DNA from: an uncultured SAR86 cluster bacterium
Lineage (GTDB): Bacteria > Pseudomonadota > Gammaproteobacteria > Magnimaribacterales > D2472
Assembly (NCBI GenBank): GCA_905478035.1
Contig: CAJQGX010000011.1
Coordinates: forward strand, 35,991-99,990
DNA length: 64,000 bases
Direction of reading: 5' to 3'
Part shown: positions 1 to 9,138 of the stretch, piece by piece
Numbering within the stretch: the first letter of the stretch is position 1
Layout: every line of letters begins with the position of its first letter
Made by a program: the position numbers and the translations under genes
Notes under the pieces: generated by a model
Databases searched by the model: none
The model's input: the letters and a program-made list of their open reading frames with translations, nothing else
Told to the model about the DNA's origin: nothing

Positions 1-632
1 TTACTTTCATAACCTTTAAGACCTGAATCTATTCCAAATGATGATTTAAAATTATTTGCATTATAATCAAATGAATAGGACTGATAACTTTTGCTAGACG
101 TTTTAATATTATTAAGAGTGACCTTTAATCCTTCTATTATTTCTGGAGAAGTATAGCCAACCAAATCCTGAGATCTGTTCTCACCTGCAAAAAGATTTTT
201 TATATCTGATTTAGTATCATTAAATAAGTCAACTTTTAATTGTGATTTCTTGAAAGCAGTATCATGAGTTCCTACAAAAAGTTTTCCAAAATCACCTGAA
301 ATACCTATAAATGTATTACGCTGTTTGAGTACTTTATTTTTATTTGCCTTCCCGTCCGTAACATCTATTTCATTTTCAATTTGAAGTAGAAAATTAACTT
401 TATTTGATAACTTAAACTTTGCCTTATATCCAAGCCTTGAAGCATTGCTGTTAGTTTCAGATGAAGATTTAGAGTTAACTTCAGTAGAAAGTAGATCTAA
501 ATTTATTTTTCCATACAACTCAGTGTCAGCACCAGTAAGGTTAAAAGCACTCACAGAAAATAAGAAAAATAGTATAGAAAAACTCCTAGCTGATTGAATA
601 GTTTTTGTTTGAGTATAAATATTTTTTTTCAT
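1..632 (-). CDS. Outer-membrane porin, N-terminal part (runs off the window)
   Basis: Reading the minus strand from an ATG at 632 gives an uninterrupted frame of about 210 codons that leaves the window at base 1. It begins MKKNIYTQTKT, has a hydrophobic signal segment ending near SVSAFNLTGA, and then ADTELYGKINLDLLS, typical of the first strand of trimeric Gram-negative porins (OmpC/Porin_4 type). The later segment GDFGKLFVGTHDTAFKK matches the GxFGxLxxG signature of that family. It would form a general diffusion channel for small solutes. It is divergent from the phytase gene, with 210 bases between the two starts. The C-terminal half is outside the window, so pore specificity cannot be judged; a phosphate-selective role is possible from the neighbours but not shown. 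Confidence 0.8.
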   Translation of the reverse strand, partial: MKKNIYTQTKTIQSARSFSILFFLFSVSAFNLTGADTELYGKINLDLLSTEVNSKSSSETNSNASRLGYKAKFKLSNKVNFLLQIENEIDVTDGKANKNKVLKQRNTFIGISGDFGKLFVGTHDTAFKKSQLKVDLFNDTKSDIKNLFAGENRSQDLVGYTSPEIIEGLKVTLNNIKTSSKSYQSYSFDYNANNFKSSFGIDSGLKGYES

Positions 633-749
633 GTTATTTTTATTGTTAATGTTAAAAAATGCAATTATTCCATATGTAAATGAGGCATTCATAGTATGAA
701 TATTACTTGTTTTCAAAAGATTAACAGCAAAGATACATAAATAGCTGAA

Positions 750-782
750 GCGACACTAAAATGTAACACTTCTTTAAATATG
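750..782 (+). promoter_or_regulatory. Weak Pho-box-like 11-base repeats upstream of phytase
   Basis: The 210-base gap between the porin and phytase starts (633-842) holds no gene. Within it, GCGACACTAAA, ATGTAACACTT and CTTTAAATATG follow one another at exact 11-base spacing, about 60 bases before the phytase ATG. The middle unit fits the form nTGTnACAnnn seen in the two better sites of this window; the outer two fit poorly. Read on the other strand, GTGTTACATTT is also one good unit facing the porin. This is inference from pattern; only one unit is convincing. Confidence 0.3.
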
Positions 783-842
783 CACCATCTTAAATAATAA
801 TAGTAAAATTATATATCTTGATACAACAACACATAATAAGTT

Positions 843-1904
843 ATGAACATCAATTCAATTCTTAAAAAAATATACTCTTTGTATCTTTTATGTCTCTTTT
901 CTATTTATCCATTGAGTGCTTTCTCTGTAATATCTATATATGAAACAGATCAAGTTAAGATAGATGGAGATGCTGACGATCCTGCAATATGGATAAATAA
1001 TATAAATATTAATAATTCACTCGTATTTGGAACGGATAAATATAATGGTATTTATACATATAATCTAAAAGCAGAAACGCTAGATTTTTCTCCAGCAGGA
1101 AATATTAATAATATAGACATAATTACAGATAACATTTCAAAAACTACTCTACTATTTGGCTCTAATAGGAATGATAGTTCACTAGACCTTTGGATTTTAG
1201 ATAACAATAAAATAAATTCAGATATAGAATCTAATACATTTAAGCTCCCAGCTAAGTCAACCCTTAAAGGTTATGCCGATATGATTGTATATGGTGTATG
1301 TTCTGGGCATCATAAGTATTTTGGTAACATTGCATTTATAACTGAAGATGAAGGTTCAAGAGTTCAATTATGGTCATATCAAGATGACTTAAAATTGTTG
1401 CATACATTTAAAAATCAAGATGCAACTCAATCAGAGGGTTGTGTTTATGATTCAGATAATTCAACTCTATTTATTTCTGAGGAGCAAGATAGAGGAATTT
1501 TAAGGGCCTATAAAATTAATAAAAATCTTGATTTTAGCGCTCCAGTTATAATTGATACCAGATCCGGTAATATTGTAGGCGATCCTGAAGGAGTAACAAT
1601 TTACAAATCAAATACCAATGAAGGGTTTGTCATTCTTTCTTCTCAAGGAAACAGTACTTTAAACATCTATGATCGAAACTACCCATATAATTTTATTAAT
1701 AGCTTTAATATTATTGCGAATGGATCTATTGATGCTGTTACGGACACAGATGGAGTTGATGTTGTAAACAATTACCTAGGACCATTATTTCCTAAGGGCT
1801 TATTGGTAGTTCAAGATGGATCTAATGATGGTGAAGGATTAATTAAAAAACAAAATTTTAAATTTGTTTCAATTAAGGATGTTATTGATAAAATCGATGA
1901 ATAA
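843..1904 (+). CDS. Secreted beta-propeller phytase (3-phytase)
   Basis: Predicted to hydrolyse phytate (inositol hexakisphosphate) outside the cytoplasm and release phosphate, with calcium as cofactor, as known for beta-propeller phytases. The 353 residues begin with a signal peptide (about 1-27, ending PLSAFS). The mature part opens with DADDPAIW (43-50), the family's first-blade motif, followed by TDKYNGIYTYNL, then SEGCVYD, SEEQDRG and GDPEGVTIY, and closes with VVQDGSNDGEG; these acidic loops carry the calcium and substrate ligands. Length fits the family (about 350-380). It sits beside PiT, PPK2 and Ppx genes, so a phosphate-scavenging role is strongly supported by context. Export is probably by Sec; release through the nearby type II system is a possibility but not shown. 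Confidence 0.88.
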   Translation: MNINSILKKIYSLYLLCLFSIYPLSAFSVISIYETDQVKIDGDADDPAIWINNININNSLVFGTDKYNGIYTYNLKAETLDFSPAGNINNIDIITDNISKTTLLFGSNRNDSSLDLWILDNNKINSDIESNTFKLPAKSTLKGYADMIVYGVCSGHHKYFGNIAFITEDEGSRVQLWSYQDDLKLLHTFKNQDATQSEGCVYDSDNSTLFISEEQDRGILRAYKINKNLDFSAPVIIDTRSGNIVGDPEGVTIYKSNTNEGFVILSSQGNSTLNIYDRNYPYNFINSFNIIANGSIDAVTDTDGVDVVNNYLGPLFPKGLLVVQDGSNDGEGLIKKQNFKFVSIKDVIDKIDE

Positions 1905-1949
1905 CGAATATGTATTTTACTTTTCTAAACATTTGTCCATAATCTAATA

Positions 1950-2546
1950 ATGGAAATTATTGCCAAGCAAGAAAGAAGTAAGAAAAGAGTAAAACTTATT
2001 CTTCAAACTGCTGAATCTATTCTTCTGAGAGATGGGCTTGATGCCATAACAATTGCAAACATTGCTAAATATTCAGGTCTAAAGAGAACTTCTACTTACA
2101 AATTTTTTCCTACAACTGATTCATTAAAAGCAATGATGATTAAGGGTTATTTAAAAGATTGTGAAAATATATTCAGAGGTGAGGTAACATCAATTGAAAC
2201 TAATCAAGTTTCTGTCATTGTTTTAAAGACGGTCGAGGTTATTTATGAATTTTTTATTTCTTCCAAAGCCGCTCAATTAATTATTTTAAAAAATACAGTA
2301 AGCCCTCCTATATCCTCTGCATCAATGCATGGCTTGGCAAGTTCTATTGAAGACTTTGTTGATAAAAATATTGAGCTTCCTGATATGTATAATAAAAGTG
2401 GTGTCTACAGAGTACTTACCCAACTTATCCTTTCGGTATTTGCACTTAATGCAAAAGAAAATGGTGAATTAAATGAGGTTGGAAGGATTGAGGCCCACAG
2501 AGCGGGCCTTTCCTATTTGCTTAATTGGATCAATCAAAGCTCTTGA
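1950..2546 (+). CDS. TetR/AcrR-family transcriptional regulator
   Basis: A 198-residue protein with the TetR layout: an N-terminal helix-turn-helix of about 50 residues (roughly 10-60; ILLRDGLDAITIANIAKYSG followed by KRTSTYKFFPTTDSL) and an all-helical ligand-binding and dimerisation region behind it that is not conserved enough to name an effector. It starts 45 bases after the phytase stop on the same strand and converges on pit. Position suggests control of the phytase gene or of its own operon, but no clear palindromic operator is seen in the 45-base gap. The regulated pathway is unknown. Confidence 0.85.
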   Translation: MEIIAKQERSKKRVKLILQTAESILLRDGLDAITIANIAKYSGLKRTSTYKFFPTTDSLKAMMIKGYLKDCENIFRGEVTSIETNQVSVIVLKTVEVIYEFFISSKAAQLIILKNTVSPPISSASMHGLASSIEDFVDKNIELPDMYNKSGVYRVLTQLILSVFALNAKENGELNEVGRIEAHRAGLSYLLNWINQSS

Positions 2547-2560
2547 ATTTGAGCTAATAA

Positions 2561-3823
2561 TTAGACTCCTGCCGTCATTAAGGTTTCAATAAATCTTAAT
2601 AAAACATAGAACAGAATAGTTAATGTCGCTCCCGCAGGTATTGTTACAACCCAAGAAAGAACAATTCTACCAATGGAACTAAGATCTAAATGTGAAACAC
2701 CTTTAGCAAGTCCAACGCCTATTACTGCACCTACAAGCGTATGTGTTGTTGAAATGGGAAACCCTATATATGTTGCAGCAACTACAGTAGATGCCGCTGC
2801 CATTTCAGCTGAAAAACCTAGACTCGGAGTTAAGGTAGTAATTTTACTTCCAACTGTTTTAATAACTCTACCTCCAAGCATTGCTAAACCAAAAACTATT
2901 CCAATACCACCAATTAAAAGAACCCAAGGACTTACAGCAGATTTTGCTCCAATTGCTCCCTCAGAAGCTACACTTATAATTGCAGACATAGGACCAATAG
3001 CATTAGCTACATCATTTGATCCATGAGCAAAGGCCATGGCAGAGGCAGTTACAATCATTAATACGGCAAATGCAGATTCAACACCATACTCCTTGATCTT
3101 ATCTTTATTTATATTAAGTAATATATATGTAATAACGGTTACAGCTAATCCAAATCCAATAGTTACCAAAACAACTTCATTATCTGTTAGTGGTAATCCA
3201 ACATGCTTTAAACCTTTTCTAGCAGTTACTAATCCAATAACTACAGCTACAAAAAAACTATACAAAGGTATCAAAGAAACAGCAGCTTTAGTTGGATCTT
3301 TTCTATCAAGGATAAACTTCTTAGCACTTAAAAATATAAAGAAAGCCATAGTCCCAGAAACTGCAGGAGAAACTACCCAGCTTGCTGCAATTGTTCCTAC
3401 TTTATCCCAAGAAACAGCCTGAAACCCCATTGAAATAATAACAAAGCCAACAATAGAACCAACAATTGAGTGAGTTGTAGATACTGGCCACCCTTTAGTA
3501 CTAGCAACAAGAAGCCATGTACCTGCCGCAAGAAGTGCTGAAAGCATTCCTATAATAAATATGTTTTCTTTGCCTATATATAAATCTGGATCAACAATAC
3601 CTTTTCTAATGGTTGATGTGACCTCTCCACCAGCAAGATATGCACCAAGAAATTCAAAAATAGCAGCAATAAATATAGCTTGCTTAAAGGTAATAGCCTT
3701 GCTACCAACAGAAGTGCCCATAGCATTCGCTACATCATTAGCACCAATACCAAAGGCCATAAAAAAACCTGCAAAAGCAGCTATAATAAGTATCAATGTA
3801 GGATCTAAAAATAAATTTTCCAT
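2561..3823 (-). CDS. pit: PiT-family inorganic phosphate transporter
   Basis: A 420-residue integral membrane protein that would import inorganic phosphate driven by protons or sodium. The family's duplicated signature is clear: GANDVANAMGTSVGSKAI near residue 27 in the N-terminal repeat and AHGSNDVANAIGPMSAII in the second repeat. There are ten to twelve hydrophobic segments, and WPVSTTHSIVGS and FPISTTHTLVGA form the paired STTH motifs. It is divergent from ppk2, and a candidate Pho box lies between the two genes. There is no PhoU-like (DUF47) partner next to it. The name PiT is safe; proton versus sodium coupling cannot be read from sequence. Confidence 0.93.
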   Translation of the reverse strand: MENLFLDPTLILIIAAFAGFFMAFGIGANDVANAMGTSVGSKAITFKQAIFIAAIFEFLGAYLAGGEVTSTIRKGIVDPDLYIGKENIFIIGMLSALLAAGTWLLVASTKGWPVSTTHSIVGSIVGFVIISMGFQAVSWDKVGTIAASWVVSPAVSGTMAFFIFLSAKKFILDRKDPTKAAVSLIPLYSFFVAVVIGLVTARKGLKHVGLPLTDNEVVLVTIGFGLAVTVITYILLNINKDKIKEYGVESAFAVLMIVTASAMAFAHGSNDVANAIGPMSAIISVASEGAIGAKSAVSPWVLLIGGIGIVFGLAMLGGRVIKTVGSKITTLTPSLGFSAEMAAASTVVAATYIGFPISTTHTLVGAVIGVGLAKGVSHLDLSSIGRIVLSWVVTIPAGATLTILFYVLLRFIETLMTAGV

Positions 3824-3866
3824 TTGTATAGAGTTAGTGTATTAATGTGACCATTTGACTTTAGTT

Positions 3867-3895
3867 TTGTTACATTCTTGTTAAATTAAACTTAC
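3867..3895 (+). promoter_or_regulatory. Candidate Pho box between pit and ppk2
   Basis: Two units, TTGTTACATTC (3867-3877) and TTGTTAAATTA (3878-3888), repeat at exact 11-base spacing, and a looser third (AACTTACTTTT) follows at 3889. PhoB binds 11-base direct repeats of the form CTGTCATAAAT in enterics; the match here is relaxed but closely resembles the stronger site at 15222-15254. It lies 36 bases before the ppk2 ATG and 44 bases before the pit start on the other strand, so it could serve either gene. A phoB-phoR pair is present in the window. Confidence 0.5.
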
Positions 3896-3923
3896 TTTTA
3901 AGTGAAATAAATATATATATAAA

Positions 3924-4763
3924 ATGAATCTAATATCACTAGATCAGTCTGAATATAAAAGACTTCATGCTAAGGCTTATGCTCTAGAAAAGAGAAGATT
4001 GCAAATAGAGTTCTTAAAACTCCAAGAAGATGTAATTAAGAACAATAGAAAACTATGCATAGTGTTTGAAGGAAGAGATACAGCAGGAAAGAGCTCTGCA
4101 ATTAAATTTTTTTCTGAATACCTTAGGCCAAATAACTTTAACTATGTTCAGCTAGGTATACCCTCAAAATGGGAATCATCTCATTGGTTTCAAAGATGGG
4201 CCAAGGTATTACCTAAGAATGGCGAAATCTCATTTCTTGATAGATCTTGGTATACCAGAGCAATAACAGAACCAATAATGGGATATTGTACTGAAAACCA
4301 ATATAGAACTTTTATGAGTAGAGTTAATAAATGGGAAGAAAGTCATATCAATGATGATATAGAGATTACTAAATTCTATTTTTCTCTTTCAAAAGATCAA
4401 CAAGAACGAAGAATGAATGCCAGAAAACACTCCCAACTTAAATATTGGAAACTTTCAAAAAATGATGAAAAGATTGTAACTAAGTGGGATGCCTTTACTT
4501 TTTATAAAGAACAAATGTTCTCTAGAACAGCAACTGATATATCGCCATGGGTAAAAATTAATTCTAATAATAAAATGATAGGAAGATTAACAGCACTGAG
4601 ATATCTTTTAAATAAAATGGATTATGAAAATAAAAAGATCTTAAAGCCTGTTAAATGGTCAAAGGCAATTTCTAACTACTCTGCCAGTATTGAAGGAGTA
4701 AGGTTCGATAATCTAACATATGAACAATTTATGATAATTACTAAATACAGCGATGATGCCTAA
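3924..4763 (+). CDS. ppk2: Polyphosphate kinase 2 (PPK2 family)
   Basis: Cytoplasmic enzyme that transfers phosphate between polyphosphate and nucleotides. The 279 residues form one PPK2 domain: Walker A GRDTAGKS at 50-57 (the usual AGKGG is AGKSS here), Walker B ISFLDRSWY around 102-110 with D106-R107, and the lid segment near FSLSKDQQERRMNARK with several arginines. Length fits the one-domain class. The stop overlaps the ATG of the next gene (TAATG), so it is translationally coupled to an exopolyphosphatase. Together they make, use and degrade polyphosphate. Whether it favours ADP, GDP or AMP cannot be told. Confidence 0.9.
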   Translation: MNLISLDQSEYKRLHAKAYALEKRRLQIEFLKLQEDVIKNNRKLCIVFEGRDTAGKSSAIKFFSEYLRPNNFNYVQLGIPSKWESSHWFQRWAKVLPKNGEISFLDRSWYTRAITEPIMGYCTENQYRTFMSRVNKWEESHINDDIEITKFYFSLSKDQQERRMNARKHSQLKYWKLSKNDEKIVTKWDAFTFYKEQMFSRTATDISPWVKINSNNKMIGRLTALRYLLNKMDYENKKILKPVKWSKAISNYSASIEGVRFDNLTYEQFMIITKYSDDA

Positions 4764-5623
4764 TGAAAATAGCATCAATTGATATTGGAACTAATGCTAT
4801 TAAATCGAAAGTATTTAATACAAGTCCCACCACAATTGATTTTATCGAAGGCATTCGATCTCCCATAAGATTAGGTGCTGAGGTTTTTGAATCTGGAAGA
4901 CTTTCAGATAATAAACTTGATGAGCTTATAAAAACATTGAAGAAATATCAAAAGAACTTCATAAAGAATGATATCAAAATGTATGAGATAGTTGCTACCT
5001 CTGCTTTTAGAGATACAGATAATTCTGAAAAAGCCAGGCGCTATGTTGAAAATATGATCGATCACCCAATTAGGATAATTTCTGGTCTAGAGGAAGCTAA
5101 GCTAATTCGTTTTCATCCAAAAGCACAAATTGGAAAAAATAAAATTTATGTTGATGTTGGAGGAGGAAGCACAGAGATATATATCTTTAAAAATAATGAG
5201 CATATCATTCAATCTTTTCAATTAGGTGCAGTCAGATCTATGCTTAATAAAGATGATAAAAATGAGTGGAATCGTTTATCTCAGTGGCTTTCTAAACAAA
5301 ATAAAGCAGATACATTAGTTGGTTTGGGTGGAAGCATAAAATCATTCTTAAATATCAATAATGTAAAAAAAATTAATGCAGAGTTATTTATTAATGAGGC
5401 AATGAATTTAAAAAAATTGACACAAAAAAATAAAATAGAAAAACTAGGACTTCAACCTGATAGAGCCGATGTTATAGACTATGCTTTACAAATATATATA
5501 GAAATAATAAAAAAATTAGATCTCAAACAAATTAAATCTACAAAATGGGGTGTTTCTGATTCAATTGCAGTTAAAACTTTTCATGAACTTTATTCAAAAA
5601 AAATATCAATTTATAAAGATTGA
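4763..5623 (+). CDS. ppx: Ppx/GppA-family exopolyphosphatase
   Basis: Predicted to hydrolyse terminal phosphates from polyphosphate (Ppx) or pppGpp (GppA). The 286 residues contain the two actin-like subdomains: the first phosphate loop IDIGTNAIK (6-14), the catalytic region SGLEEAKLI with E110-E111, and the second phosphate loop DVGGGSTEIY (131-140). The C-terminal HD-like domain of long Ppx proteins is absent, as in the short family members. Its ATG overlaps the ppk2 stop, which favours Ppx over GppA. The 3' end overlaps the end of convergent gspM by 13 bases. Confidence 0.88.
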   Translation: MKIASIDIGTNAIKSKVFNTSPTTIDFIEGIRSPIRLGAEVFESGRLSDNKLDELIKTLKKYQKNFIKNDIKMYEIVATSAFRDTDNSEKARRYVENMIDHPIRIISGLEEAKLIRFHPKAQIGKNKIYVDVGGGSTEIYIFKNNEHIIQSFQLGAVRSMLNKDDKNEWNRLSQWLSKQNKADTLVGLGGSIKSFLNINNVKKINAELFINEAMNLKKLTQKNKIEKLGLQPDRADVIDYALQIYIEIIKKLDLKQIKSTKWGVSDSIAVKTFHELYSKKISIYKD

Positions 5624-6066
5624 ATTAAGGTAATTGAAATATTAATAATATTCTCTTGGGAGATAGACTCAATACTTTGAATATCCATTGATGAGGCGTT
5701 TGCTATATTCTCAGATAGTAGCATTGAAGTAGAGATATCAGATGAGCTAAAAGTTACTAGAGCTTTGTTACTATCAATATTTACAGAAAGATTAGTGATG
5801 TTTTTATAAGCATTATTGTTAATGATAATTTCTTCAACAATTTTAAAATTTATAAACTTGGGCTTTGAAATTTTAGATAGTGAATTGGCTTTTGAAATAA
5901 CATACTCATAATCCATTTTCTCTTTATTTAAATTTTTTATTGATTGGTTATATTCTTTATATAAATTTAAAAAAAATAATGTTACTAATAATAAAAATAG
6001 AGCTATAACAGCTCCTATAATAAGCTTTATTTCACTTACCTTTAAACTTGATAAGAAATCATTCAT
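5611..6066 (-). CDS. gspM: Type II secretion inner-membrane protein GspM
   Basis: Last gene of the T2SS operon. The 151 residues show a single membrane segment near 16-34 (LIIGAVIALFLLLVTLFFL), a short coiled segment, and a small periplasmic domain, the layout of GspM, which stabilises GspL on the inner-membrane platform. Sequence identity to named GspM proteins is not obvious, so the call rests on topology, size and position directly after gspL, with an 8-base overlap. No gspN follows; the operon ends here, converging on ppx. Confidence 0.8.
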   Translation of the reverse strand: MNDFLSSLKVSEIKLIIGAVIALFLLLVTLFFLNLYKEYNQSIKNLNKEKMDYEYVISKANSLSKISKPKFINFKIVEEIIINNNAYKNITNLSVNIDSNKALVTFSSSDISTSMLLSENIANASSMDIQSIESISQENIINISITLIQSL

Positions 6067-7207
6067 TTTTAAAACTCACAGTAATTAACCCTGAAACTTT
6101 ATTATTTTTAGAAATAATATCTTCATTTAAAATTGATATATTCATTTGTTGTGAGAAAGTTTTAATAACATTAAATTGAAGTGATGAAATTTCATTTAGT
6201 GATACAGTCATTGTTGATTGATTAAAATCTATAAAAACCCTTTCTATATTTTCTATATTAATTTGTTTTAGATAGTCTAATGATGGGAGATTAATATCTT
6301 GATCTTGATCATTAGATGGCATCTGACTCATTATTGAATCAATCTGTGATCTTGGTCTAACAACCTTTTTAATATCATTATTGATTGAGGTAAAAATATT
6401 AAAAGTAGCTTCATTATATAACTCTGCATTTTTATTGTTTTTAACAATTATTAAAGATGGTATAAATAAAATAGAAAAAAGACTTACTGTTAGCAAGGCT
6501 AATTGAAGTGAAGTAAAGCTAAATTTTCTTTTAATAGAATTGAGAGAATAATAGAAACTGTAAAGGTTTGGAAGCAATGAAATTTGATGATTAAAAAACG
6601 TATCTAAGGAAAATTCTAAAGGTTTAATATCGTGAAATACTTCTTTTAAATTATTTGTATTGCTATAGATTACTGGCTGATAATTATGATTTGTATTTTT
6701 TATAATATGACAATAATCACGCAATGAATCAAAAGTGACACTGGTTCCAGTGCCATCACAGTATGAAAAAAAATATTTATTATCAAATTCAACGATAGTA
6801 TCTTCACCAGCTTTTGATAAAAATGAATATTCCGGAGTTAAGTAAACATTAGTATTTAATAAGGTTAATGACTTATTAAGCTTATCAATAATACTTTTAT
6901 CGATAATGTATCCGACATCCTCATGAAAAATAAATTTATTCTCAGAGATTTGATTAACAATTTTATTATCAATATCTGAAATAAAATTAGCTAAATGAAT
7001 GTCTTTGGGAATGTCATCATTTTTTTGACTGTGATATGAAGAAACTAACAACGAAGGTATTAAAACAATTAATGTACAGGAATCATCTAAAAAATTAAGT
7101 TCATCGAGATTAGAAAAAGATTGATAAGATTCTGAACTATCAATATCAGAGTATAAATTTAATGACTGACAAGATGTATCATTAAAATATGCGATGTATT
7201 TAGTCAT
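6059..7207 (-). CDS. gspL: Type II secretion platform protein GspL
   Basis: A 382-residue bitopic protein: a cytoplasmic actin-like region (about 1-230) that recruits the GspE ATPase, one membrane segment (about 233-255, LALLTVSLFSILFIPSLII), and a periplasmic ferredoxin-like domain that pairs with GspM. The cytoplasmic part is divergent, but order in the operon (between gspK and gspM) and topology agree. It begins immediately after the gspK stop and overlaps gspM, suggesting coupled translation. Confidence 0.82.
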   Translation of the reverse strand: MTKYIAYFNDTSCQSLNLYSDIDSSESYQSFSNLDELNFLDDSCTLIVLIPSLLVSSYHSQKNDDIPKDIHLANFISDIDNKIVNQISENKFIFHEDVGYIIDKSIIDKLNKSLTLLNTNVYLTPEYSFLSKAGEDTIVEFDNKYFFSYCDGTGTSVTFDSLRDYCHIIKNTNHNYQPVIYSNTNNLKEVFHDIKPLEFSLDTFFNHQISLLPNLYSFYYSLNSIKRKFSFTSLQLALLTVSLFSILFIPSLIIVKNNKNAELYNEATFNIFTSINNDIKKVVRPRSQIDSIMSQMPSNDQDQDINLPSLDYLKQINIENIERVFIDFNQSTMTVSLNEISSLQFNVIKTFSQQMNISILNEDIISKNNKVSGLITVSFKNE

Positions 7208-8197
7208 TTATATACCATTATAAGTTCTTGAAGCAATATAGCTATTTTTATTATTTTGATAAACTATTTTGCTAGTAGATGATGCATAAAAATTTTCATT
7301 AGCTACCATAGTCAATAAATCAAAGTTTGATGAAGAAAATCTAATTTCACCATATGATAAATCAATATTTTTAGATGGGTGAAGTAACTTCAGGTCGCTA
7401 ATACTATTGATGCCCTCCTCTGGCATTGTATCTATAATATATTCTGCTTCAGAAATCGCTAAATTTGGAAAAAATGAAGAGAGTAGGAATGAGTTATTTA
7501 ATGAAAGAGTATTAATGTTTAAAGCAAGATTTGTATTGTCATTACTACAAAAATTATTATTTATAATTTCCCAATTAATTTTTCTAAAAGATGGAAGGCT
7601 CTTTAACTCATTAATAGAGAAGAAAAGTCTCTCACCGGAATATTCTTGAGGATTATTGAGAGGGCCTGAATAGAAATAATCCTCTAAGCCATTCTCTCTA
7701 GGGCTTGAATCTAGATCAATCCAATCTATAACCTGATCAATCATCTCCTCAATTACATTATTGTCAACTGAATATAGTTGCATAAGTTTTCTAAATGACT
7801 CAAGGCTTTTACTATTCTCAATATAATTTTTTTTATTTTTAACTACTAAAGAGTTTATATTAAAGCAATTTGAGGCATCTAAAATTTTAGCTGTAACTAC
7901 TCCTGATTCTGTTTCAAAATAAATATCATTATTAAGCAGAGGATTATTGCGAGCTAATTTATTAGAATTAAATTTCATTTCAATATCAATTTTTTTTAGC
8001 GCTAAAGACTCTAGGTTCTTAAAAACATTTAACGAAGTAGATTGAAACTCAAGATAAGCAGCTCTTTTTAGTGAAATTAAATAGTTATTCCCAATTACTA
8101 CTGCAACAGATGATAATAATAAAATAATTAATAACACTGTTATTAAAACAACTCCTTTATTTTTATTAGTTACTTGCATAAGAAATATTAGGCTCAA
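7208..8197 (-). CDS. gspK: Type II secretion minor pseudopilin GspK
   Basis: Large minor pseudopilin that caps the pseudopilus tip with GspI and GspJ. The 329 residues start with a prepilin leader cut after NKNKG, then VVLITVLLIILLLSSVAVVI. The glutamate at position 5 of the mature protein, present in other pseudopilins, is a threonine here, which is typical of GspK. The alpha domain and the GspK motif DWIDLDSSPRENGLEDYFY are present. The listed start overlaps gspJ by 32 bases; the in-frame ATG at 8179 gives a shorter leader (MQVTNKNKG) and is more likely the true start. Confidence 0.9.
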   Translation of the reverse strand: MSLIFLMQVTNKNKGVVLITVLLIILLLSSVAVVIGNNYLISLKRAAYLEFQSTSLNVFKNLESLALKKIDIEMKFNSNKLARNNPLLNNDIYFETESGVVTAKILDASNCFNINSLVVKNKKNYIENSKSLESFRKLMQLYSVDNNVIEEMIDQVIDWIDLDSSPRENGLEDYFYSGPLNNPQEYSGERLFFSINELKSLPSFRKINWEIINNNFCSNDNTNLALNINTLSLNNSFLLSSFFPNLAISEAEYIIDTMPEEGINSISDLKLLHPSKNIDLSYGEIRFSSSNFDLLTMVANENFYASSTSKIVYQNNKNSYIASRTYNGI

Positions 8198-8759
8198 CTA
8201 TCCATATATATGATTTATTTTTCTGCAAAAATTCTATTTTTACTAATGTTGGTATTTTTGATGATTGATTGTTTTTAATTGGCCATGAAGAATGCCAATT
8301 ATCATAATCAAAAAGGCTTACATTAAATTCTTCAATATCAGTTAATAAAATTGATTCAACAAACTCATCTTGGTTATAAGGGCTAGCGGTAAAATATTGT
8401 CGTCTTTTAAGAAAACTGTCTTCATATATATACTCAATTCTTTTAATTGGTGATATTCCCTCAGAAATAGATCTAACATAACTATTAAATATCATTGAAT
8501 TAGATCTTTCATCATATATAAAACTTCCATTCATTTTATTTCCAAAAAAATCACGTGATTTGATATTTACAATTTGCCTCAAATCTCTTCTTATTTTACT
8601 TGATGAGAGATTAATAGATTTAATTGAATTCAAGTGTTTTGTGGTTGTAGATTCTGTATCTAAAGAGGACTTTAATATGTTTGAAGTTATTAAGGTAATT
8701 ATAGATAAGATTACAAGTGATATTAGAACCTCAATTATTGTAAAACCTTTTCTAATCAT
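8166..8759 (-). CDS. gspJ: Type II secretion minor pseudopilin GspJ
   Basis: A 197-residue pseudopilin with a very short leader (MIRKG, cut before FTIIEVLISLVIL) and the conserved Glu at mature position 5. The following beta-rich domain is poorly conserved. Position between gspI and gspK, and overlap with both, identify it as GspJ, part of the GspI-J-K tip complex. Processing and N-methylation would be done by the prepilin peptidase encoded at 23048-23857. Confidence 0.9.
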   Translation of the reverse strand: MIRKGFTIIEVLISLVILSIITLITSNILKSSLDTESTTTKHLNSIKSINLSSSKIRRDLRQIVNIKSRDFFGNKMNGSFIYDERSNSMIFNSYVRSISEGISPIKRIEYIYEDSFLKRRQYFTASPYNQDEFVESILLTDIEEFNVSLFDYDNWHSSWPIKNNQSSKIPTLVKIEFLQKNKSYIWIVEPNISYASN

Positions 8760-9138
8760 TTATTAAATATCCTTTAGTTCTATAAGAATAGTTTTTTGAT
8801 TCTATTTGTTTAACTAATATTTCATATTCTAAAAACTCTCTATTATTTCCTTCATAAAATGACTCTTCCCAAATCCATATTTTTGCACCCATTTTCATTT
8901 TTCCATTTCTTGAAATAGGATTTTTTGGTTTTTCTATAGTATTAATTAAAGAAATTCTATTATTAGCTACCTCTTTGGCTAGATAGTGATCTTCTAAATC
9001 ATAAATTGAAGAACTTGTAGATAAAATTAAATTATATACAACCATTAGTGATGAACTTAATATAGCTAGAGCAATTACAACCTCAAAAAGACTAAATCCT
9101 TTTCTAATATTCAATAGATTTTGTTTTGATTGTTCCAT
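8752..9138 (-). CDS. gspI: Type II secretion minor pseudopilin GspI
   Basis: A 128-residue pseudopilin. The leader is cut after NIRKG (residue 14), followed by FSLFEVVIALAILSSSLMVV with Glu at mature position 5 and the family's small C-terminal domain (YEILVKQIES). It overlaps gspH by 35 bases and gspJ by 8 bases, so the pseudopilin genes are tightly coupled. GspI is the core of the tip complex. Confidence 0.9.
   Translation of the reverse strand: MEQSKQNLLNIRKGFSLFEVVIALAILSSSLMVVYNLILSTSSSIYDLEDHYLAKEVANNRISLINTIEKPKNPISRNGKMKMGAKIWIWEESFYEGNNREFLEYEILVKQIESKNYSYRTKGYLIND

Noticed and set aside
2490..2512. GC-rich hairpin AGGCCC/GGGCCT near the end of the TetR gene
   Set aside because: It lies in coding sequence, has only a short T run and is most simply explained by codons for Ala-His-Arg-Ala-Gly.
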